NCBI RefSeq assembly: GCF_021502675.1
Contig: NZ_JAKFHA010000017.1
Span: 75,542 to 139,541 of the forward strand
Source of the DNA: Yinghuangia soli
Lineage (GTDB): Bacteria > Actinomycetota > Actinomycetes > Streptomycetales > Streptomycetaceae
DNA: 64,000 bases
Direction of reading: 5' to 3'
Part shown: one piece after another, positions 1-9,488 of the stretch
How the letters are laid out: each line of letters begins with the position of its first letter
Numbering within the stretch: the first letter of the stretch is position 1
Notes under the pieces: model-generated
Told to the model about the DNA's origin: nothing
What the model saw: the letters and a program-made list of their open reading frames with translations, nothing else
Database searches by the model: none
Made by a program: the position numbers and the translations under genes

Positions 1-413
1 GAGGCGTCGGACAGCCCGATGTTGAGGACGGTGTCCATCATCCCGGGCATGGAGAACGCGGCCCCGGAGCGCACCGACACCAGCAGCGGGTCGTCGGGCT
101 GCCCCAGCGTGCGGCCCATCTCGCGTTCCAGGTCGGCCAGATGGGCGTCCACTTCGGCCCGCAGGCCGGCGGGCTCCCGGCCGGCCTCGAGGAAGGCGCG
201 GCAAGCCTCGGTGGTGATGGTGAACCCGGGCGGCACGGGCAGTCCGAGGTTGGTCATCTCGGCAAGGTTCGCGCCCTTGCCGCCGAGCAGGTCCTTGAGG
301 TCCTTGTTGCCTTCGGCGAAGGCGTAGACGAGCTTGGGAGGGTTCGGGGTGTTCGTGGTTCGCGGAGCGCCGGTGATGCCGGGAGCGCTCGGATTGTTCG
401 GGGTGTTCGGCAC
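1..413 (-). CDS. ppdK: Pyruvate, phosphate dikinase (N-terminal part, runs off window)
   Basis: PPDK interconverts pyruvate and phosphoenolpyruvate using ATP and phosphate in the cytoplasm. Only the N-terminal ~137 residues are present. After a low-complexity Thr/Asn/Pro leader of about 30 residues the protein reads [20 protein letters not shown], then [12 protein letters not shown], and near the window edge [19 protein letters not shown]. These are the hallmark start and ATP-grasp region of PPDK. The GTG at 411-413 is chosen because GAGGGG lies 7 nt upstream and the family core begins about 30 codons later. The gene continues beyond position 1, so the phosphohistidine and PEP domains are not visible. 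The Pro/Asn-rich extension is unusual and could be untranslated if an internal start is used. Confidence 0.93.
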   Translation of the reverse strand, partial: MPNTPNNPSAPGITGAPRTTNTPNPPKLVYAFAEGNKDLKDLLGGKGANLAEMTNLGLPVPPGFTITTEACRAFLEAGREPAGLRAEVDAHLADLEREMGRTLGQPDDPLLVSVRSGAAFSMPGMMDTVLNIGLSDA

Positions 414-671
414 GGGTATCCCCCTCGCGCACGACGGAGGGCCGCCTGACCACCGCCGCACGAAGCCGAGGGAGGCTTCGTCCAAGAACCGGCGGTGCCC
501 GCGCGGCCCAATTGCCCTGATGGCCCGGAGCGTACCCGTCCGGACCGGCGGGCCACGCCCTCCCCTCAGGATCGCGCCACCGCCGACGTCCGGCATCCCG
601 AGCGGCCTGCGGTCAGGACCGGCGGGCCGCGGGCCGGCGCCGGAGCGGGCGCGGAGGGGGCGCGGAGGGGG

Positions 672-1850
672 TCAGCCGCCGGAGTGGTCGAGTTCGGCGT
701 CGCTGGGCGGGATGGCGCATTCGGGGTCGTCGAGCCAGCCTTCGGGGAGGACGACCTTCTTGCCGCCTGCGGTGCGGCCGCGGGGGCCGTCGGCGCCGGC
801 CGGCCAGGGCTGGTCGAGGTGCAGGCCGGCGATGAGCTCGTCCAGCTGGGCGAGGTTGCCGACCATGGCGAGGCCGCGGCGCATCTCGGAGCCGACCGAG
901 AAGCCCTTGGTGTACCAGGCGACGTGCTTGCGGAAGTCGGTGACGCCGCGCTCCTCGCCCATCCACTCGCCGAGCAGTTCGGCATGCCGGCGCATGACGG
1001 AGGCGACCTCGCGCAGGGCGGGCCGGGCGCGGTCCTCGCTGCCCTCGAAGATCGAGACGAGGTCGCGGAACAGCCACGGGCGGCCGAGGCAGCCGCGGCC
1101 GACCACGACGCCGTCGCAGCCGGTCTCGCGCAGCATGCGCAGGGCGTCGTCGGCGTCCCAGATGTCGCCGTTGCCGAGCACCGGGATGTCGACGGACTCC
1201 TTGAGCCGGGCGATCGAGCTCCAGTCGGCGTTGCCGCCGTAGTGCTGCTGCGCGGTGCGGCCGTGCAGCGCGACCCAGGTGACGCCTTCGTCCTGGGCGA
1301 TGCGGCCGGCGTCCAGGTAGGTCAGGTGGTCGTCGTCGATGCCCTTGCGCATCTTCATGGTGACCGGCAGATGCCGGGCGTTCTTGACCGCGGAGCGCAG
1401 GATGTCGCGCAGCAGGTTGCGCTTGTACGGCAGTGCGGAACCGCCGCCCTTGCGGGTGACCTTGGGTACCGGGCAGCCGAAGTTGAGGTCGATGTGGTCG
1501 GCCAGGTCCTCGTCGACGATCATCGCGACGGCCCGGCCGACGACGTCGGGGTGCACGCCGTACAGCTGGATGCTGCGCGGGCGTTCGGTCTCGGCGAAGC
1601 GGATCAGCCGCATGGTCTTGTCGTCGCGCTCGACGAGCGCGCGCGTGGTGATCATCTCGCTGACGTAGAGCCCCGCCGGCCGGGCTTCGGTGGCCATTTC
1701 GGCCTGCTCCTGGCACAGCGTGCGGAACGGCGCGTTCGTGATGCCTGCCATCGGGGCCAGGACGACGGGCGGCCACACCTCGACCGGGCCGAGGCGCAGC
1801 GGCGCGAACTCGGTCGCCGCAGGGGTCGCGGCGGCGGGAGTCGTGGTCAT
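672..1850 (-). CDS. dusB: tRNA-dihydrouridine synthase (DusB type)
   Basis: FMN-dependent reductase that converts uridine to dihydrouridine in the D-loop of tRNA. The 392-residue protein has LAPMAGITNAPFR (about 31-43), the catalytic-cysteine motif NFGCP (Cys126), KMRKG, HGRTAQQHY, and the FMN phosphate-binding end GNGDI with VVGRGCLGRPW. The ATG at 1850 is preferred over in-frame upstream starts at 1892 and 1898: the family core starts shortly after it, and GGAG lies about 11 nt upstream. The N-terminus before residue 15 is Ala/Thr-rich. The neighbour ppdK is on the same strand with a 258-bp gap in which no other gene is seen. Full length for the family. Confidence 0.95.
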   Translation of the reverse strand: MTTTPAAATPAATEFAPLRLGPVEVWPPVVLAPMAGITNAPFRTLCQEQAEMATEARPAGLYVSEMITTRALVERDDKTMRLIRFAETERPRSIQLYGVHPDVVGRAVAMIVDEDLADHIDLNFGCPVPKVTRKGGGSALPYKRNLLRDILRSAVKNARHLPVTMKMRKGIDDDHLTYLDAGRIAQDEGVTWVALHGRTAQQHYGGNADWSSIARLKESVDIPVLGNGDIWDADDALRMLRETGCDGVVVGRGCLGRPWLFRDLVSIFEGSEDRARPALREVASVMRRHAELLGEWMGEERGVTDFRKHVAWYTKGFSVGSEMRRGLAMVGNLAQLDELIAGLHLDQPWPAGADGPRGRTAGGKKVVLPEGWLDDPECAIPPSDAELDHSGG

Positions 1851-2035
1851 GGCGGTGGCAGCTCCGGATCGGCGGCGGACGGATCCCTCCATTGTCACCC
1901 ACGTGGTCCATCCGGTTTCGCACCCGCGATGCGCAAGTTGTCCTCAGATCGAGAAAAACCAGTGGCGAGGCGTCGGGACGCGCTGCCACGATGAGAGCGC
2001 AGGAGCAGTGCGGGACGGGATGGGCTGGGGGCGAC

Positions 2036-2683
2036 ATGGGACTCGAGGCGAGGGAGGCGGCGGACGTGCGCGATTCCGTGGAGGTGTCTGAGGTGTCCGA
2101 GGCGCCCGGGGGGCTTGCCGAGCCGCGTGATGTGGCGTCGCTGATGGAGTTCGCGACGCCGGAGCGGCGGGTGAAGTTCCTGCACTTCTGGGGGCACCAG
2201 GCGCAGGCGGACGGCTCGGTCGGCGCGGGGTGCCTGAGCCAGTGGTGGCCGTCGCCGTTCACGGTGGACGGGGTCGAGTACGCGACGGCCGAGCACTGGA
2301 TGATGGCCGGCAAGGCGCGCAAGTTCGGCGATGCGGAGGCCGAGCGGCGTGCCGTGGCCGCATCGCACCCCAAGGCCGCGAAGGCCGTGGGGCGCCAGGT
2401 CCGCGGCTTCGACGAGGCGACGTGGGTGGCCGGCCGGTTCGCGTTGGTCGTCGAAGGCAACGTGGCCAAGTTCGGGCAGCACCCCGACCTGCTGGCTTAT
2501 CTGCTGGGGACGAACACGCGCGTGCTGGTCGAGGCGAGCCCGATGGACCGCATCTGGGGCATCGGGCTCGCGGCGGCGGACCCGCGCGCCGATGATCCGG
2601 CGCAGTGGCGCGGGCTCAACCTGCTCGGCTTCGCACTGATGGAGGCGCGGACGCGGCTGCGGAACGCGCCGCCGGAGGCGTAG
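2036..2683 (+). CDS. NADAR (YbiA-like) family protein
   Basis: NADAR-domain proteins act on riboflavin-pathway intermediates (YbiA-type N-glycosidase) or on NAD/ADP-ribose-derived substrates. The domain spans roughly residues 35-210 of 215: FLHFWGH, LSQWWPSPFTVDG, YATAEHWMMAGKAR, a conserved Ala/Lys/Gly stretch, and the C-terminal PMDRIWGIGL and WRGLNLLG. These match the ybiA-type core including the Glu/His/Trp cluster. The ATG at 2036 follows a G-rich SD-like stretch. An earlier in-frame start (1892) would overlap dusB and add a sequence without family character. It stands alone, divergent from dusB and convergent with the AhpD-like gene. Its exact substrate cannot be told from sequence. Confidence 0.85.
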   Translation: MGLEAREAADVRDSVEVSEVSEAPGGLAEPRDVASLMEFATPERRVKFLHFWGHQAQADGSVGAGCLSQWWPSPFTVDGVEYATAEHWMMAGKARKFGDAEAERRAVAASHPKAAKAVGRQVRGFDEATWVAGRFALVVEGNVAKFGQHPDLLAYLLGTNTRVLVEASPMDRIWGIGLAAADPRADDPAQWRGLNLLGFALMEARTRLRNAPPEA

Positions 2684-2711
2684 TCGGCAGCCTGCGGCCG
2701 ATCGCTCTGGT

Positions 2712-2755
2712 GAACCGCCGGGCCGCCCCTGATGAAGGGGGCGGCCCGGCGGTTC
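2712..2755. terminator. Bidirectional hairpin terminator
   Basis: Perfect 18-bp inverted repeat (2712-2729 with 2738-2755), 8-nt loop, no long T tract. It lies between the convergent NADAR gene (ends 2683) and the AhpD-like gene (ends 2800). Confidence 0.8.
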
Positions 2756-2799
2756 CGTGCGAGCGGCGAACGGTCCGCGCCGACGCGCGAACGCCGCGG

Positions 2800-3333
2800 T
2801 CAGCCGGTGTAGCCGCGTGCGGTGATGCGCCGGGCCAGGCCCGCGAGCATGCCGGGGTCGGTGATCGGTGCGGCGCCCAGGGCGTCGGCGTAGCGGTTGA
2901 TCATGCTGAACGCCGCGGCGATCAGGACCGCGTCGTGGATCTCGCGGTCGTCGGCGCCGGCTTCGCGGGCCGCGTCGATGTCCTTGGCGGCGACCGCGCT
3001 GCCGGATTCGCGGACCAGGGCGGCGATGTGCAGCAGGGCGCGCAGCTTGGGGGTGATGTCGGCCCGGTCGGGGTCGGCCTTCACCTGGGCGACAAGGTCG
3101 GCGCCGCCGGGCAGTTGGACGGCGGCGATGGCGCTGTGGCCGGGGGCGCAGACCTGGCAGTCGTTGAGCTCGGAGACGTAGGCGGCGATGAGTTCGCGCT
3201 CGCCGGGGGCGAGCGTCCCGGGGCCGCGCAGCAGGGTCTCGACAAGCTGGTTGATCGGCGCGGCGGTCTCGGGTCGGTACGCGAACAGGGCGGCGATGCC
3301 GGGTGCCTGGTTGCCGAGGTCGATGTGGGCCAT
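2800..3333 (-). CDS. Carboxymuconolactone decarboxylase / AhpD-like protein
   Basis: Small all-helical AhpD-fold protein of 177 residues, probably a peroxidase-related disulfide enzyme. The key motif is ELNDCQVCAPGH, a Cys-x-x-Cys followed by His, as in the alkylhydroperoxidase active site. The preceding ELIAAYVS helix also fits the family. The ATG at 3333 is chosen over the in-frame upstream start at 3354 because GGGGAG lies 7 nt before it and the product then begins MAHIDLG. It sits downstream of glyS on the same strand but behind a strong hairpin, so it probably has its own promoter. Substrate unknown; true carboxymuconolactone decarboxylase activity is unlikely without catechol-pathway neighbours. 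Confidence 0.85.
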   Translation of the reverse strand: MAHIDLGNQAPGIAALFAYRPETAAPINQLVETLLRGPGTLAPGERELIAAYVSELNDCQVCAPGHSAIAAVQLPGGADLVAQVKADPDRADITPKLRALLHIAALVRESGSAVAAKDIDAAREAGADDREIHDAVLIAAAFSMINRYADALGAAPITDPGMLAGLARRITARGYTG

Positions 3334-3555
3334 GGGCGCTCCCCCTCCGCGCACCGCCGGGCGCGGGGCGCGCGGCCCAGGTTCTCATGATCGACAGCGC
3401 GTGAGGAGGGGAAGCGGAGAAGCGCTGAAACGAGCAACCACGCGTAGGGCCTGCGGCACCGGGCAGGGGTCCGCCGCACAGGGCGGGTGACGACGGGCCC
3501 GGCGTACCGGTGCTCGCGCACGGGCCGGGCCCGCGGCGCAAGGCGGCGTGACGGC

Positions 3556-3605
3556 GGAGGGCCCGGCGCACGACCGCTCGGGAGCAGTCGTGCGCCGGGC
3601 CCTCC
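3556..3605 (-). terminator. glyS terminator hairpin
   Basis: Perfect 19-bp inverted repeat (3556-3574 with 3587-3605), 12-nt loop, starting 21 nt past the glyS stop codon. Confidence 0.8.
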
Positions 3606-3625
3606 GGCACGTGTCGAGCGGCTGG

Positions 3626-5008
3626 TCAGCAGCCGATCAGGCGCGGGGCGAGGTACTCGCGGACGCGGTCGAGGCCGACGCGCTCCTGGCCCATGGTGTC
3701 GCGGTCCCGGATGGTCACCGCGTTGTCCTCGAGGGTGTCGAAGTCGACGGTGATGCAGAACGGCGTGCCGATCTCGTCCTGGCGGCGGTAGCGGCGGCCG
3801 ATGGCGCCCGCGTCGTCGAAGTCGACGTTCCAGAACTGCCGCAGGTCGGCGGCGAGGCCGCGGGCCTTGGGCGACAGGTCGGCGTTGCGGGAGAGCGGCA
3901 GCACCGCGGCCTTGACCGGCGAGAGGCGCGGGTCGAGGCGCATCACGACGCGCTTCTCCATGACGCCCTTGGCGTTGGGCGCCTCGTCCTCGCTGTAGGC
4001 GTCCATCATGAACGCGAGCATCGCGCGGTTGACACCGGCGGCCGGCTCGATGACGTACGGCATCCAGCGCTCCTTGGTCTCCTGGTCGAACCAGGAGAGG
4101 TCGTTGCCGGAGTGCTTGGAGTGCGTCGACAGGTCGTAGTCGGTGCGGTTCGCGACGCCCTCGAGCTCGCCGAACTCGTTGCCGCCGAACTGGAAGCGGT
4201 ACTCGATGTCGGCGGTGCGCTTCGAGTAGTGCGACAGCTTCTCCTTCGGGTGCTCGAAGAAGCGCATGTTCTCTTCGCGGAGGCCCAGGCCCGTGTACCA
4301 GTTCCAGCGCTCTTGGAGCCAGTACTCGTGCCACTGCTCGTCCTCGCCCGGCTTGACGAAGAACTCCATCTCCATCTGCTCGAACTCGCGGGTGCGGAAG
4401 ATGAAGTTGCCCGGCGTGATCTCGTTGCGGAAGCTCTTGCCGACCTGCGCGATGCCGAACGGCGGCTTCTTGCGGGCCGCGTCCGCGGTGAGCTTGAAGT
4501 TCACGAAGATGCCCTGGGCGGTCTCCGGGCGCAGGTACGCGCGGCCGGACTCGTCCTGGACCGGGCCGAGGTACGTGGTCAGCAGGCCGTTGAAGAGCTT
4601 CGGCTCGGTGAAGGTGCCCTTGTTGCCGCAGTTCGGGCAGTTGAGGTCGGCGAGGCCGTTGGCCGGCGGGTTGCCGTGCTTGGCCTCGTACGCCTCTTCG
4701 AGGTGGTCGGCGCGGTAGCGCTTGTGACACGAGGTGCACTCGGTCAGCGGGTCGACGAACGCCTCGACGTGGCCGGATGCCTCCCACACCTCGCGAGCGA
4801 GGATGACCGACGAGTCGAGACCGACGATGTCGTCGCGCGAGGTGACCATCGAGCGCCACCACTGGCGCTTGATGTTCTCCTTGAGCTCCACGCCGAGCGG
4901 TCCGTAGTCCCAGGCGGCCTTCTGGCCGCCGTAGATCTCGCTGCACGGGAAGACGAACCCGCGGCGCTTGCTCAGCTGGACGATGGTGTCGATCTTGTCG
5001 GCGGCCAC
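3626..5008 (-). CDS. glyS: Glycyl-tRNA synthetase (alpha2 type)
   Basis: Class II aminoacyl-tRNA synthetase charging tRNA-Gly. 460 residues, the usual length of the single-chain actinobacterial enzyme. It opens [20 protein letters not shown] and [18 protein letters not shown], shows a zinc-site candidate with CTSCHKRY and CPNCGNKG, then motif 2 in [20 protein letters not shown] and motif 3 around NRAMLAFM. The start is GTG at 5008 with GAAGAGAG just upstream. It is divergent from znuA across 181 bp, and the terminator hairpin follows directly. Confidence 0.98.
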   Translation of the reverse strand: MAADKIDTIVQLSKRRGFVFPCSEIYGGQKAAWDYGPLGVELKENIKRQWWRSMVTSRDDIVGLDSSVILAREVWEASGHVEAFVDPLTECTSCHKRYRADHLEEAYEAKHGNPPANGLADLNCPNCGNKGTFTEPKLFNGLLTTYLGPVQDESGRAYLRPETAQGIFVNFKLTADAARKKPPFGIAQVGKSFRNEITPGNFIFRTREFEQMEMEFFVKPGEDEQWHEYWLQERWNWYTGLGLREENMRFFEHPKEKLSHYSKRTADIEYRFQFGGNEFGELEGVANRTDYDLSTHSKHSGNDLSWFDQETKERWMPYVIEPAAGVNRAMLAFMMDAYSEDEAPNAKGVMEKRVVMRLDPRLSPVKAAVLPLSRNADLSPKARGLAADLRQFWNVDFDDAGAIGRRYRRQDEIGTPFCITVDFDTLEDNAVTIRDRDTMGQERVGLDRVREYLAPRLIGC

Positions 5009-5152
5009 GATGCTCTCTTCGGTGCGACGATGCGGTCAGTGACGGTGTTCGCACAGGGTACCGGCGTCAAGGGGGCCCGCGCGACGCCGTAAGAGCGCAC
5101 GGTGACCGCGCACGGAGGCGCGCGAGGAGCGCTCCGCCGAGGCCGGACGCAA

Positions 5153-5190
5153 TTGACAATCATTGTCATCTGAGTTGAGAATGATTGTCA
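5153..5190 (+). promoter_or_regulatory. znuA promoter with two Zur-box palindromes
   Basis: Box 1 (5154-5168) is a perfect 7-1-7 palindrome, TGACAATCATTGTCA. Box 2 (5176-5190, TGAGAATGATTGTCA) matches at 6 of 7 arm positions. Both resemble the actinobacterial Zur/Fur-family consensus TGAAAATNATTTTCA. TTGACA (5153-5158) and GAGAAT (5177-5182), spaced 18 nt, form a good promoter, so transcription would start at about 5189-5190, on the ATG itself. Bound Zur would cover the -35, the -10 and the start site. Confidence 0.85.
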
Positions 5191-6182
5191 TGAACATACG
5201 CCGTGCCGTCCCCGTCTCGCTGCTCGCCGCGACCACCGCCTCCGTGCTCCTGCTCACCGGCTGCGGCTCGGGCGACAAGGCGGATGCGGCCTCCGGCAGC
5301 GGCTCGGTGGACGTGGTGGCGGCGTTCTATCCGCTCAAGTTCGTCGCCCAGCAGGTCGGCGGCCCCGACGTGAAGGTCTCCAGCCTCACCAAGGCCGGCG
5401 CCGAGCCGCACGACCTGGAGCTCAACCCCAAGCAGGTCGCGGCCGTCTCCGACGCCGACGTGATGGTCTACCTCAAGGGCCTGCAGCCCGCGGTGGACAA
5501 GGCCGTCGAGCAGAACAAGCCGAAGAACGTCGTGGACGCCGCCGCGCTCAGCCCGCTGGAGGAGCACGGCACCGAGGTGGACGGCGCGGACGAGCACGGC
5601 CACGCGGAAGGCGAAGGCGAGAAGCACACCGAGGACGACGGCCACGACCACTCCGTCGCGGACGGCGCCGACCCGCACATCTGGCTCGACCCCGAGCGCC
5701 TGGCCGCGGTCGCCGCCGGCGTCGGAGAGACCCTCGCCAAGGCCGACCCCGCGCACGCGGACGGCTACCGCACCCGCGCCGCCGAGTTCAAGACCAAGCT
5801 GGACGCGCTGGACCAGGAGTACAAGACCGGTCTGGCAACCTGCCAGCGGAAGGACTTCGTCACCAGCCACGCCGCCTTCGGCTACATCGCCGAGCGCTAC
5901 GGCCTGAACGAGATCGCCATCAACGGCGTCAACCCCAAGTCGGAGCCCTCCCCCGCGCGCATCGCCGACCTGCAGAAGCTGGTCAAGGAGAAGGGCGTCA
6001 CCACCGTCTTCTTCGAGACCCTCGCGAGCCCCAAGACCGCCGAGACGCTCGCCCGCGACACCGGCGTGAGCACCGCCGTCCTCGACCCGATCGAGGGAAT
6101 CAAGGACGAGTCCAAGAACGATTACTTCTCCGTGATGCGCGCCAACCTCGATGCTCTGCGGAAGGCCCTCGGATGCTCGTGA
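5190..6182 (+). CDS. znuA: Zinc ABC transporter substrate-binding lipoprotein ZnuA
   Basis: Cluster A-I solute-binding lipoprotein that captures Zn2+ outside the membrane for ZnuCB. 330 residues. A signal peptide ends in lipobox LTGC (Cys25). The mature domain has AFYPLKFVAQQVGG, AEPHDLELNPKQ with a metal-ligand His, a His/Asp/Glu-rich flexible loop at about 120-155 typical of zinc (not manganese) binders, DPHIWLDP, TSHAAFGYIAERYGL and FFETLASPKTAETLARDTG. The ATG at 5190 is preferred: no Shine-Dalgarno is visible and the predicted transcript start coincides with it, so it is probably leaderless. It is the first gene of the znuA-znuC-znuB-zur operon under two Zur boxes. Confidence 0.96.
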   Translation: MNIRRAVPVSLLAATTASVLLLTGCGSGDKADAASGSGSVDVVAAFYPLKFVAQQVGGPDVKVSSLTKAGAEPHDLELNPKQVAAVSDADVMVYLKGLQPAVDKAVEQNKPKNVVDAAALSPLEEHGTEVDGADEHGHAEGEGEKHTEDDGHDHSVADGADPHIWLDPERLAAVAAGVGETLAKADPAHADGYRTRAAEFKTKLDALDQEYKTGLATCQRKDFVTSHAAFGYIAERYGLNEIAINGVNPKSEPSPARIADLQKLVKEKGVTTVFFETLASPKTAETLARDTGVSTAVLDPIEGIKDESKNDYFSVMRANLDALRKALGCS

Positions 6183-6277
6183 AGTCGCGGGGGCGGACCG
6201 CCCTCCCCGCCCAGTCCACCCGCTCGGGCGACCGCCCCGATGCGGGTGGACCCGCCCCGTGCCAGGGTGGTGCCACC

Positions 6278-7059
<782 letters not shown>

Positions 7060-7063
<4 letters not shown>

Positions 7064-7152
7064 CCGGCAGCCCGCCCCCCGCTGCCGCGTCCCCCTCGCC
7101 CGAACACCGCAGGCCCGCCCTGCCCGATGCCTTCCTGGAACTGCCGACGTGA
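7060..7152 (+). CDS. Possible 30-residue coupling ORF between znuC and znuB
   Basis: An ATG inside the znuC stop (ATGA, 7060-7063) opens a 30-codon frame ending with a TGA that overlaps the znuB GTG start (GTGA, 7149-7152). The peptide is Pro/Ala/Ser-rich (MTGSPPPAAASPSPEHRRPA then LPDAFLELPT) and has no recognisable domain. Both overlaps are the standard translational-coupling geometry of actinobacterial operons, so it may be translated to carry ribosomes from znuC to znuB. It could equally be chance in a permissive GC-rich frame. Confidence 0.3.
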
Positions 7153-8105
7153 GCATGCTCGACTACGACTTCATGCAGCGCGCGCTGCTCGCCGCGCTGC
7201 TCGTCGGCATGGCCGCCCCCGCGGTCGGCGTGTACCTCGTGCAGCGCCGCCAGGCGTTCATGGGCGACGGCATCGGGCACGTCGCGCTCACCGGCGTGGG
7301 GCTCGGGCTGATCATGCACCAGTCCCCGGTGCTCTTCGCGGTCCTGACCGCCGCGGCCGGCGCGGTCGCCATCGAGCTCATCCGCGAGCAGAGCAAGGCG
7401 AGCGGGGACGTCGCGCTGTCGGTGCTCTTCTACGGCGGCATCGCGGGCGGCGTCATGCTGGCCAGCAAGTCCGACAGCGGCGCCAATCTCGACGCGTACC
7501 TCTTCGGCCAGTTGGTGTCCGTCTCCCCCGACGACATCAAGATCATCGTGGTGCTGGCGATCGCCGTGCTCGCGGTCACCATCGGGCTGCGGCGCGCGCT
7601 GTTCACCGTCTCGCAGGACGAGGAATTCGCCCGCGTCACCGGCCTTCCGGTACGCGCCCTCAACCTGCTCGTCGCGGTCACCGCCGCGGTGACCGTCACC
7701 GTCGCGATGCGCGTCGTCGGCCTGCTGCTGGTCAGCGCGCTCATGGTGGTCCCGGTGGCGATCGCCCAGCAGCTGACCCGCAACTTCGCGGTCACCATGG
7801 CCGCATCGATCGGCATCGGCGTCCTGGTCTCGGTCTCCGGCACCGCGGTGACCTACTACAGCGACACCCCGCCCGGCCCGACCATCGTGCTGCTGGCCAT
7901 CGGGCTGTTCATCGTGGTCGGCATTCTGGCCACGCCGCTGCGGGTCCGCCGGGCGCACCGAGCGTCCGCCGCCGCGACCGAGGACGACCTCGATATGGCC
8001 GGCAACGCGCACCCCGACGCCGACCTCGCCGCTTCCGGCACAATGTCGGGGACGAGCCGTGCCCCCGCTGCCGTCGAGAACGCCGTCGAGGAGGAGCCCC
8101 GGTGA
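7149..8105 (+). CDS. znuB: Zinc ABC transporter permease ZnuB
   Basis: Membrane-spanning subunit of the zinc importer, ABC-3 family. 318 residues, with several hydrophobic helices. It starts with the family signature QRALLAALLVGMAAPAVGVY and LVQRRQAFMGDGIGHVALTG, followed by SVLFYGGIAGGVML, a cytoplasmic EEFARVTGLPVRALNLLV loop and GLLLVSALMVVPVAIAQQL. The hydrophilic C-terminal ~60 residues are variable. GTG at 7149 gives a 4-nt overlap with the preceding mini-ORF; ATG at 7155 is an alternative. Its TGA overlaps the zur GTG. Confidence 0.96.
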   Translation: MSMLDYDFMQRALLAALLVGMAAPAVGVYLVQRRQAFMGDGIGHVALTGVGLGLIMHQSPVLFAVLTAAAGAVAIELIREQSKASGDVALSVLFYGGIAGGVMLASKSDSGANLDAYLFGQLVSVSPDDIKIIVVLAIAVLAVTIGLRRALFTVSQDEEFARVTGLPVRALNLLVAVTAAVTVTVAMRVVGLLLVSALMVVPVAIAQQLTRNFAVTMAASIGIGVLVSVSGTAVTYYSDTPPGPTIVLLAIGLFIVVGILATPLRVRRAHRASAAATEDDLDMAGNAHPDADLAASGTMSGTSRAPAAVENAVEEEPR

Positions 8106-8518
8106 CCACCGCGAACAGCCAAGCCCGTGGCAGGTCCACGCGGCAGCGCACCGCCGTCTCCAGCCTCCTGGACGAGGTCGAGGACTTCCGCAGTGCGCAG
8201 GACCTGCACGACCTGCTCAAGCAGCGGGGCGAGTCGGTCGGGCTGACCACGGTCTACCGGACGCTCCAGGCGCTCGCCGACGCGGGCGAGGTGGACGTGC
8301 TGCGCACCCAGGACGGCGAGGCCGTCTACCGGCGCTGCAGCCAGGGCCACCACCATCACCTGGTGTGCCGCGCGTGCGGCCGCACGGTCGAGGTCGAGGG
8401 CCCCGCGGTCGAGCGCTGGGCGGGGCGGATCGCCTCCGAGCACGGCTTCACCGACGTCTCGCACGAGCTGGAGATCTTCGGCACCTGCGGGCCCTGCACG
8501 CTCGCCGCGCGCGGCTGA
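8102..8518 (+). CDS. zur: Zinc uptake regulator Zur (Fur family)
   Basis: Zn2+-responsive repressor of the Fur family, 138 residues. The winged helix (about 10-75) contains DFRSAQDLHDLL and VGLTTVYRTLQALADAGEVD. The metal/dimer domain has HHHHLVCRACG and EIFGTCGPC, giving two CxxC pairs for the structural zinc and a His cluster for the sensing site. The GTG at 8102 overlaps the znuB stop (GTGA) and follows a strong GAGGAG. The gene lies inside the operon its product is expected to repress, through the two boxes upstream of znuA. Confidence 0.95.
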   Translation: MTTANSQARGRSTRQRTAVSSLLDEVEDFRSAQDLHDLLKQRGESVGLTTVYRTLQALADAGEVDVLRTQDGEAVYRRCSQGHHHHLVCRACGRTVEVEGPAVERWAGRIASEHGFTDVSHELEIFGTCGPCTLAARG

Positions 8519-8590
8519 CCCGCCCACCGCACAAGCTGTACGCCGAAGCCTCCGCGCTCCCACCACCTCCGGGTCCACCCCGTAAGCCAC

Positions 8591-8649
8591 GCGCGTGCAC
8601 GAATCCCTCGTGCACGCGCTTCCTGCTGCCCGGGCACAGCTGCCCGGGC
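8591..8649. terminator. Two hairpins between convergent zur and TIGR03943 genes
   Basis: Hairpin A: 12-bp perfect arms 8591-8602 and 8608-8619, loop 5. Hairpin B: 9-bp arms 8628-8636 and 8641-8649, loop 4. Together they separate the converging zur operon and the permease/TIGR03943 pair. Confidence 0.7.
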
Positions 8650-8663
8650 TCAGGGGAACCGCC

Positions 8664-9488
8664 TTACTCGTACGGCTCCTTCGGTGGCGCGATGCGTTCC
8701 ACCAGGGCCGCGGTGAGGGCCGGGGTGGCGTTCTCCGAGCCGGTCTCGCCGTTCTTGAACCACGTGCCGGTGACCTGCACCCACGCATCGGTGGGCGGTG
8801 CCGGGACGCCGCGGACCTCCACCTTGCGGGCCACCGCGTCGGCCGCGCAGCAGCTGATCACCAGGCGGTTGACGAACCACGAGCCGTCCTTGCCCGGGGT
8901 CACGAAGCCCATGAGGCGCACGTTGCGGCCCTTGAGGGTCTCGGCGGTGTCCCACACCGCGCGGACCCCGAAGTCGCCCAGGGTCATGTCGTACGGGTCA
9001 CCCGGCGGCAGGGCCGGGAAGCCCGCGTCGACGGTCTTCGCGGCCGGCTTGGCGATCGTGTTGTCGGAGCGCTCGGCGGTGTAGGAGCCGAGCGCCGGGG
9101 GCGCGATCAGGAACAGCGCGATGACCGGCAGGCAGAGCAGCCAGGCGACGTGCGGGCCCTTGCTGTGGTCATGCCCGTGCGCGTCCCCGCTGCCGTGCGC
9201 ATCGCCATTGCCGTGCTCGCCGCCGTGCTCGTGTTCGTGGTGATGCGCGTGTCCGTCGGCGTGCACGTGGCCGTCCGCCCCCGCGTGCGCGGCGCGTTCG
9301 TGCTTGCGCAGGATGCCGTCCCGCACCACCCCGACCGCGCCCAGCGCCAGCAGGATGGCTCCCGAGGCGATGAGGGCAGGCCGCAGGCCCTCCTTGACGT
9401 ACCGCAGGTACATCGCGTCGTCGAGCGAGATGCGCAGCAGGGCCGCGCCGATGAGGACCAGGACGATCGACTGCACGTCGCGCTTCAC
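8664..9488 (-). CDS. TIGR03943 / DUF1980-type membrane protein, His-rich
   Basis: Partner subunit of a putative DUF318-type permease; the transported species is unknown, with metals often suspected. 274 residues: N-terminal membrane helices (SIVLVLIGAALL, ALIASGAILLALGAVGVV), a His/Asp/Gly loop at about 70-115 with more than ten His, a third helix (WLLCLPVIALFLIAPPALG), then an extracytoplasmic domain with the paired cysteines VISCCAADA and VQVTGTW. The GTG at 9488 overlaps the upstream permease stop (GTGA) and is taken as a coupled start. Convergent with zur and next to the zinc importer, so a metal role is plausible. No Zur box was seen upstream of the pair. Confidence 0.82.
   Translation of the reverse strand: MKRDVQSIVLVLIGAALLRISLDDAMYLRYVKEGLRPALIASGAILLALGAVGVVRDGILRKHERAAHAGADGHVHADGHAHHHEHEHGGEHGNGDAHGSGDAHGHDHSKGPHVAWLLCLPVIALFLIAPPALGSYTAERSDNTIAKPAAKTVDAGFPALPPGDPYDMTLGDFGVRAVWDTAETLKGRNVRLMGFVTPGKDGSWFVNRLVISCCAADAVARKVEVRGVPAPPTDAWVQVTGTWFKNGETGSENATPALTAALVERIAPPKEPYE

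Noticed and set aside
1892-2035. 48-codon N-terminal extension of the NADAR protein
   Set aside because: Overlaps the dusB 5' end, lacks an SD and has no similarity to the domain.
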